Shown: piece after piece, positions 57,295 through 64,000 of the stretch
Numbering within the stretch: the stretch's first letter is position 1
How the letters are laid out: the number at the start of each line of letters is the position of its first letter
From: Populus alba
Lineage: Eukaryota; Streptophyta; Magnoliopsida; Malpighiales; Salicaceae
DNA length: 64,000 bases
NCBI RefSeq assembly: GCF_005239225.2
Contig: NC_133300.1
Location: 9,763,875 to 9,827,874 of the forward strand
Reading direction: 5' to 3'
The notes under the pieces: generated by a model
Told to the model about the DNA's origin: nothing
Database searches by the model: none
What the model saw: the letters and a program-made list of their open reading frames with translations, nothing else
Position numbers and translations under genes: made by a program

Positions 57295-57730
57295 ATGGCC
57301 TCCTCCTCTTCATCTTGCAGGAAATTTATCTCCAAATCATCTCTATCGTCCATCAAATCAGCCATCAGATCATCTAAGGCTCCTAAATCTCCCTCCACCC
57401 CCACCAGATCTGCCACCGCTTCTCACTTCCTTCTCCCATCCAAACCACCATCCTCCTCTCGATTCTCCTTTTCCAGGTTAACTCACTCTTACGGATACAC
57501 GTATATATCTGTAACTTTATGTATGTATATATAGGGTGTGTTTTAAATTTATTAACTCATTGATTTTGTGTGTCCGTAGGGCACCATGTGAGTTGGGATG
57601 CGTTCAGTCGCTGCTGCCACTACACAGCGCGGTGGCGGCGTCGAGGATGACATCATGCTTAAGTACCACATCCAGGAATTTCCGAGCGCTCTCTCAGGGT
57701 ACACTCTGCTGCACTTCTCCCGGCCTCTAA
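57295..57730 (+). CDS. NFD6-like: NUCLEAR FUSION DEFECTIVE 6-like small organelle protein
   Basis: Two exons, 57295-57476 and 57580-57730, joined across a 103-base intron with GT (57477) and AG (57579), give 110 codons without a stop. Exon 1 encodes a Ser/Lys/Arg-rich, acid-poor N-terminus (MASSSSSCRKFISKSS...), as in a mitochondrial or chloroplast targeting peptide. Exon 2 encodes APCELGCVQSLLPLHSAVA, ASRMTSCLS and RALSQGTLCCTSPGL, the conserved part of NFD6-type proteins. NFD6 was named for polar-nuclei fusion defects in Arabidopsis; its biochemical role is unclear. Downstream, a strong donor (GTGAGT at 57754) and an acceptor (tcctgcag, ending 58209) suggest a 3'-UTR intron, typical of this family. 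It is the only intact host gene in the window. Confidence 0.85.
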
Positions 57731-59186
57731 TACTAGCTTTTATTGTTTCTCTAGTGAGTATTCCCGAATTTTTCTTCTTCATTCTGGAAATGTTTAATTT
57801 CTCCTATGATTTAGTGAATGAATAATGAAGCGTTTAATTCAATTCGATTTATCTTTTTGAAATTGGAATTTAAAATTCCAATGGATGTACTACTGAAAAT
57901 TGCTGAAAAAAGAAGTTTTTGCAGTTGAAGAATTACAAGTTTAGTTTGGGTTTGACGTGGCGAGTTAATGCTTGCTTAGTATATAAATTTGATCAGGGTA
58001 TTAATTAGAAATTGAAGAGTCTAGTGCTAGTGCTAAAATTAAGATTCTTTATCCAGGTTGTATCTTTGCTTGAGCTTGTTGGGCTCATTTTTTGTACATT
58101 AAGCTGGCATTACGTTGTTAAGACAAATTGAGGGTGTCGAGCGGGATGAGAATTGAGAGTGCTTTAATCAGGTTTAACGCAATCTGACTGGAATATTTGG
58201 TTCCTGCAGGTACATAATTCAAAGAAAAAAACTGGGGACTTGTTGTCTGCATCGTTGTCAAGTATGAAACTATGAGTGCTTTTTTAATCATCTTAAAAAT
58301 ATTTGGTTATATCAAAGTGGAGGCCTTCGTTCCATGTTGATGAATGCCCATGTCAATGCTGCTCTCTAAACTTGTTTGGATGATGTTAAACCAGCCCTTA
58401 AACGTAACATGCATGGGCTTCTCTTGCGTCAGTGTAACATAGGAGCAACCAGTGTTCTTGATTTGTTAGAATCCGCTTTCTGTTTTATTGGTAATTTTTT
58501 CTGGGATAGTTTGCGATCTTTTCAGCTAAACTCAATTTTAACTTTCTGTAATAAAAGTATTCAATCATAGGATAACTGGTTTCTGTACTCATTTAGTTAC
58601 CAACCAAAACAATAAACTTTGATGGTTTTCAGAACAATTTAGCCTATCATTCAATGCAGATGTTAGTGAGATCGTTTTGTTAATTCTGAAACACATATCA
58701 CAAAATACTGGTGCCAATTATGGTAGAGGAATTGACAAGCTAGTGTGTGGTTAAAATGTGAAGCTGGTCAGACGGGTTCAAAAAGGTCAATGAAGTTGTC
58801 AGAGTCCTTTTCTTTTTCCTTTATAATAAGCTTGAACTTTATGCACATCAAGTAATGTATCTGTGAGGAATTTAGAATACCTTGGTAACTTAACTGCTAC
58901 ATTTCCCAAATGGAGTTGATTGTACGTGAGACATGTTTGCTGTTTTTGGAGGTGGGTCTTGTCAATCAACCATACAATCTATGACTTGAAAACAATGTGG
59001 AACTTCGTTGGATGATGTTTCATGTGACAATTATTAGATACTATGCATTGTCATTTATAGAAAATTATGAAAGGAAGTTCAATGATCACTATGGAATTCG
59101 TGGTTCCATAAATAACACGATATAGAAAGTTTTCTTAGGATTATCACATGCGTTAAGCTTGCAATACAGAAAGAGTTGTTTTGTTA
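57731..59186 (+). other. 3' region of NFD6-like gene and flank
   Basis: Contains the proposed 3'-UTR intron (57754-58209) and a likely terminal exon from 58210. Its polyadenylation position is not certain; 'aataaac' near 58610 and 'aataaaag' near 58550 are candidates. Short ORFs here have no recognisable homology. Confidence 0.45.
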
Positions 59187-59203
59187 ATGTACGTCGATGT
59201 CTT

Positions 59204-59405
59204 TTTTTTTTTTTTTTGATGACCCTGGGTGTCCGGGTCAGCTTACGCGCACCACAACTAATCCCAGGACCTACTGAACATCCTGCAAGCCCAGTAGACA
59301 GGTAAGGCACCGCGGGGGTGACAGGCTGGTACTCTTGAGGATCGAACCCAGGACCTTCGCAAAGGCAAGCCTTGCAGTTGACCAATGGGCTAGACCCTCA
59401 AGTGT
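59204..59405 (-). mobile_element. tRNA-derived SINE with 17-bp target duplication
   Basis: Minus-strand retroposon of about 200 bp. On the minus strand it starts with GAGGGTCTAGCCCATTGGTC (RNA polymerase III box A region, about 59379-59398), has box B GGTTCGATCC (about 59339-59348) and ends in an A-run (the T-run 59204-59217 on the + strand). Direct repeats atgtacgtcgatgtctt flank it at 59187-59203 and 59406-59422. Box A and box B mark a tRNA-derived head; it is not a tRNA gene because no cloverleaf closes. Confidence 0.88.
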
Positions 59406-59422
59406 ATGTACGTCGATGTCTT

Positions 59423-60042
59423 GTTCTTTCGTTAAGGAGGGCGCTTGTCTGTTATCTGATCCTGTGTTTGTGGTGTTCATTTCTTTAGAGCTTGGTTTGC
59501 AAGTTCCAAGGTGACCTGTTAGGAGAGATCAGAATAATGGGAGGTTTATTTGTGTACATGTCTTGCAGTCAATTTGTTTTGTTGCACATTATATTGATTT
59601 TGTTAATGTAAATATATTTAATTTATTAATAAAGGTTTATGTATTTGTAATATTCATTATATATTTAATTAATAAATCTAAAGTAAAAATAAAGTTCTTG
59701 AAGCAAAAATATTTTGCAAAGGAAATTAAGAAATTGTTATAATTATGGGATTTCTATTAGATCAAAACATTATTTCTAAATGTTTATATTCAATGTTGTA
59801 CTAGAACCAGACATTAATTAAAGTTTTTGAAACTAATACATATTATGTTTTTTTTATATATATAAAAACAAAGCAGTTACTCTCATAAGTTGAGATATGA
59901 GGGATATATAGAACTAAAATGTATGTGTTTGAGATATGAGGGATATATAGAACTAAAATGTATGTGTTTGTCGGATGACATACACAATTATATATTGAAT
60001 TGACTCACATGAAAATTTCATATGGTGCGTTCGCATGTGTCT
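59423..60042. other. AT-rich spacer with a 39-bp tandem duplication
   Basis: No gene seen. The block gagatatgagggatatatag... of 39 bp is duplicated exactly at 59892-59930 and 59931-59969. Confidence 0.6.
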
Positions 60043-60050
60043 ATGAAAAG

Positions 60051-60353
60051 CATAGTTTTAAGACCCGGCTTGGTGGCCGACCCGGTCCAAGGCCCGGGGT
60101 TCCGGGTTTTGATTGGATCACCGGGTCGGCCGGGTAAAAAGTTTTTTAAAAAAAAATCAAAACGATGTTGTTTTAGTAAAAACACACAAAAAACAAAAAC
60201 AAAAGTCAACGGGTTTGCCACCGAGTCTTGACTAGGTTGTCAGGTCAACTTGTAGGGTCACACCGGGTTTTTTCTTCTTCGTTTTTTCTTCAACTCGGCT
60301 TGGTTCTAACCTTGGGTTGGCCGAGTCCCGGATCAACCTGCCAGGCAACTATG
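60051..60353. mobile_element. hAT-type MITE, 303 bp
   Basis: Short terminal inverted repeats CATAGTT (60051) and AACTATG (60347-60353) with 8-bp target duplications atgaaaag at 60043-60050 and 60354-60361. The interior is GC-rich with repeated ccgggt/gacccgg words, unlike the surrounding AT-rich DNA. The 8-bp duplication and CA...TG ends are the hAT signature. No transposase is encoded; short ORFs on both strands arise from the composition. Confidence 0.85.
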
Positions 60354-60361
60354 ATGAAAAG

Positions 60362-61541
60362 GCTCACATGATGATTGTATAAGTGATCCTTAAATTTGAG
60401 ATCATTAAGTTATCTAATATAATTAAGCTATCTTATATAGAGAGAGTTATGTTTTGATTCTACTATACTAATCAAAGGTAACAAATAAGTAGATATTAGG
60501 TATATATATGAACTATATAAATATATTTAAGTAATCAATAGAGGATTTATTATACGAGGTGAATTAGAAAAAAAAAAATTCATCTATTTTCAAATAGCAT
60601 TGACTGTAACTCCTTGAGCAAGGTAGAATGAGATTTGAAAATATTTTTAATTTTTATTTGAAGAATTAATAACTATAGTGTTGAGAATAAATATGATTTG
60701 AGAAAATGTGTTAGAGTATACATTTCATGCTATAATGTCTAAATTAAAATATTGTTTGTGAAGTGATAATAATTATACTGAGAAACTATTTATTGAAAGG
60801 TTAAGTCAAAGTATTTATAATTTTTATAAATTAATCAATTGATAATAAATTAATTTAATCAAATTATTTAATTTTATTTTATTTAGAATTATGACTTATA
60901 TTTGGACCAACTTATTAGAGAATTTAATGAGTTATATATATAAGAATTATTATTCAAAAATTAAAATAAAATATAAATTTTAAAAATTAAATACGAGAAT
61001 GAATTTAATGACTAATATGAAAGACATTATTGGAAAAGCGTAGCTTTACAGTTTTTACCAGGAATTGTCTGTTTATAAATATGCAGCTGCTTGAACCCGG
61101 TTTTGGATTCTTTTGGAGGGTGGCCAGGCTACTATTTGCAAGGTGCAGGAATTAAAAATGCTGTTTTTTAATAATGTTAACAGACATGCAAAATTCATGG
61201 AAAGGTATTATCCGCTTGCGCTTCTTTTGGGACCAACCGTTGATCCATAATGAACACTCGTCTGCACAATTTCACTTTACGGAAAGTTTTATTTCGCTGT
61301 GCTCCGTTTCCTGACCATAAAAAAGTGACCATTGAATTTTAACAATGAAATCCCGGATGACAAATTTTGGATCTTCAATGCAAAATATTATCTTGCCTTT
61401 ATAGTAGTGTCTCAATTATTATTATTATTAACCAAAAAAAAAAAAACAAAAACTCAAAAAAGGCTATTAACAGAACAATTTATTATAACACGCACCCAAG
61501 TAGAAATAAAATCCATATACCAAGAAAGAAGAGGCAATTTT
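60362..61541. other. AT-rich spacer, no gene seen
   Basis: Mostly A/T runs. A 61025-61330 stretch is less AT-rich (ttgaacccggttttgg..., ggaccaaccgttgatcc) but gives no ORF or known motif. Confidence 0.5.
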
Positions 61542-61782
61542 AATTTCAACAAAAATTTCTTATTGTCAAAACAATCTCTTTATCAAAATTGTTAAAATCG
61601 TGATTTAACTCGTACAATCATACAATTTTATGAGTTAATATATGCTTAAAGTACAAAATTATCATAAAAACTTGAAAATTGATAAAATCAGGTTAAAATC
61701 GAGTAAAATCAGTTAAATCGGATGAAATTATAAAAAATCATGATTTTAGTATTAATTTTACAATTTCAACAAAAACATATAA
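61542..61782. repeat. possible small mobile element between 14-bp direct repeats
   Basis: aatttcaacaaaaa occurs near 61543 and again near 61765. Between them is a stretch with near-inverted words aaatcgtgattta (about 61587) and aaatcatgatttt (about 61735), and many aaaatc repeats. It could be a short non-autonomous transposon; termini are not firm. Confidence 0.35.
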
Positions 61783-64000
61783 TGCATTGCAATAGTGCAA
61801 TATATATTTCCTTCAGACTAATAGTAGCATGCCATTTGTCCACACTCTATAGTCCACAACTCCACATTACTCGTCTTGTCGTCCATTTTTTATAATTTAC
61901 CATAAATTCTTAATCTCTGAACTCTGAATAGACAATCTTTGAGGTCAACAACTCAGTGGCTCATGACTTGCTTTTTAGCCTTCATCAACAGTGGCAGGCA
62001 GTAGCGATCTTTAGACTTTAGAGTTCAGTTTTCGACTCTTTATCAACAGATAATGGCTCTCTGCATGTCTCTCTTTATTTCCATCATCAATGATATCCTC
62101 TTTAGTCTTCACTCTTCATCAATAGCAGCAGCGATCTCCTGTTTTCCTAAGCATCAACAGTTTTCTCATTAGAGTTCAGTCTTCAGCTCGTCGACTTCCT
62201 CTTCAGTCTTCACTGTAAGTTGTTCCCCAATCTCCTGTATTTTCCTGGTCCTCATTGCCCATGATTTTGAATAAAAATTATTTCATTTATAATGTTTTGC
62301 TTGATGGAATGATTAGTATGAAAATTTTGAAGTGATTGGGTAATGAATATGCATTAGAAATTTTGAAGTTATTTGCAGATTTGGTAATGAATTTTTATTC
62401 AAAAATTCATCCTCTCGTTTATACTCTCTGCCTCTCTTTTGTTTGTTTTATTGATGGCAAATTCAGTAAAGAAAATATGTTCAATTGTTTAAAAAATTGT
62501 TCAAATTTTCATTTATGCTCTCTGCCTCTCTTTTGTTTTCAAAAATTAGTTCAGAATTGCCGAGAGAAATGGAGAGGAAAACATTTTCTTATTATATTAT
62601 GATGCTGCTGGTTTATTTATCTGTAAAAATTGCCTGATGTGTTTCCAAAGGTTGCCTTTTGTAATGATCCAGAATTTAAAAATCATCTGAAGATATTTGA
62701 TAAGTGATTCAATATTTCCACAAATCCACCATCCACTTGATTGTCCATACAACATGCAATTTGCAGATTTTAATCTAGGTAGTAGTATATTTTAGGGACC
62801 GCTATGCATGGATTTTAATTGTTTAGTTGCTAAATGAGAATATTATCTTTAGGGAGTGATAACTTGGATTCATAAAATAATACTAGAGCAATAATTCAAA
62901 GAAGATTAGAGGATAGCTTAGAATAACACATTCAATATACACATGTATTTGAATTGTGATCTCTGATTTAGTTTTACAAGTTTTTTATGCATGTTTTAAG
63001 TTTGTTATTTGTTAGTTAATGACAATCTACTTAAATTATGTATGATTTTTACTTAAACCATGTATTTTAAGATGCTTGAACTGTATATGTATGAATTTAT
63101 ATTTAAACCATGTATTTTAAGATGTTTGGACTATATATAAATTTTTATTTGAATTTGTATTTTAATGTGCTTGAACTATATATGAAAAAAAATTTTGTAT
63201 GTTTTTACAATTCATTTTTTTTTTTTTTTGTATTTTATGTGTGGTGTTAAAAATGAATTTTTGAAAACCTTTCTTCCTATCTCCCGTTGTCCAGGCAATC
63301 TCTCGGATCGGCAATGGTTTAAAACTACAATATTTATCGTTTCTTTTATATGGAATGATTGAGTCTTTATATTGTCAATTTTGTCTTAAATGAGATCCTT
63401 CACCATTGAATTTTTTTAATCTAACCCTTGTACTATTAATTTATCCAAATTGTACTTCCTCCCGTCACAAAGGTATTATTTGTCCATTAATTTTGATTTT
63501 TTTCATTTTTGAAGAAGAATCATGGAAAGATAATAAGAATATATATGTTTTTTAAATAAACAAAAATATTAAAATAAATAAATAAATAAAATAAAATAAA
63601 AAGAACTAACTCCATGTATTTCCTTGATTTATAATTTTATGTTTATTAATTAAAAAGTTCTAAAATAAAAATATACCCATTAATTTTTAGTGAAATGAAA
63701 TTTTTTTTTAAAAAAACCTAACTAAATCAAGAATAAAAATACAGGCAAGTTCAACTCCATTATCAAAGAAAGAACTTGGGTTTATGGTTTTCATGGATAT
63801 GTTTTTTTTTTTTTTTTTAGTTTAGTTTAGATGATGTTTGATATTATATTGAAAAGGGGGGGGGATTAAAACCTTTTCAAAAAGCACAAAACTAATTTTT
63901 TCAGTCTTTTTATTTATAAGAAATCATTTTATTGAATATCAAGTATAATTCTCAAAGGCATAGGTTTTTATTTTGCAAGTCTCCATTGTTCATCCTCTCA
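61783..64000. other. AT-rich terminal region, no supported gene
   Basis: 61970-62220 contains repeated cttcatcaacag / agtcttcac words ending in a donor-like actgtaagttg, as in the 5' untranslated exon of a plant gene or transposon, but no coding exon follows that I can recognise. 63065-63185 has a degenerate tandem (aaccatgtattttaagatg...). 63857-63867 is a G-run of about ten bases. Confidence 0.4.

Noticed and set aside
59336..59398. Possible tRNA gene on the minus strand
   Set aside because: Box A and box B are present but no acceptor stem or anticodon arm closes; the A-tail and target duplications mark a SINE.
60018..60231. ORFs on both strands within the GC-rich element at 60051-60353
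   Set aside because: They cross the MITE boundaries and arise from its base composition.
61332..61595. 87-codon plus-strand ORF
   Set aside because: Lys/Asn/Leu-rich reading of AT-rich DNA, no motif, no splice or promoter context.
1..64000. A new defence, toxin or biosynthetic system
   Set aside because: All larger reading frames belong to retrotransposons, LOG-like fragments or the NFD6-like gene; no gene cluster of another kind was found.

Overview
This window is nuclear DNA of a flowering plant, most likely a eudicot; the species cannot be named from the sequence. It is AT-rich, carries introns, and is dominated by nested LTR retrotransposons. By homology the families are Ty3/gypsy CRM-like chromoviruses (iMet-tRNA primer site), Ty3/gypsy Athila-like elements (Asp-tRNA-type primer site), Tekay/Del-like chromoviruses and Ty1/copia. 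There is no bacterial operon, CRISPR array or rRNA gene. I found no complete, functional transposon polyprotein: every one carries stops, frameshifts, deletions or lost catalytic residues.

Layout. 1-8141: minus-strand CRM element A, with a 945-bp solo LTR inserted in its integrase. 8142-10378: minus-strand CRM pol fragment B, sharing an LTR with A. 10374-13347: plus-strand CRM pol fragment C, joined head-to-head to B so that a roughly 2.19-kb inverted repeat with a roughly 0.7-kb loop results. 13413-21173: an exon of a LOG-type (cytokinin-activating phosphoribohydrolase) gene, split by a 7.56-kb CRM element D with a 5-bp target duplication. 22677-40464: two Athila elements, E1 and E2, in tandem and sharing the middle LTR. 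E1 and its LTRs are themselves hit by a CRM solo LTR, an internally deleted CRM element, a 2.8-kb Tekay-type solo LTR and a probable LINE tail. 40558-40738: promoter and first exon of a second LOG-like copy, interrupted by CRM element F just 6 bp downstream of the site hit in the first copy. 42971-51735: Athila LTR pieces, a CRM gag/protease relic and a Tekay LTR plus pol relic. 51736-56330: low-complexity sequence, a degenerate plant-transposon-protein pseudogene and a Ty1/copia pol relic.

57237-64000 is the most host-like part. It has one convincing intact gene, a two-exon, 110-residue NUCLEAR FUSION DEFECTIVE 6-like organelle-targeted protein with a telo-box upstream. Downstream lie a tRNA-derived SINE with a 17-bp target duplication and a 303-bp hAT-type MITE with an 8-bp duplication.

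The boundaries of most insertions can be read to the base from TG...CA termini, target duplications, primer-binding sites and polypurine tracts, so the order of events can be reconstructed. I did not find a convincing new biological system. The best leads are the 2.2-kb inverted repeat, the paired LOG-exon hits, a small uncharacterised third ORF in the Athila elements, and the pol frame that runs through the polypurine tract into the LTR.
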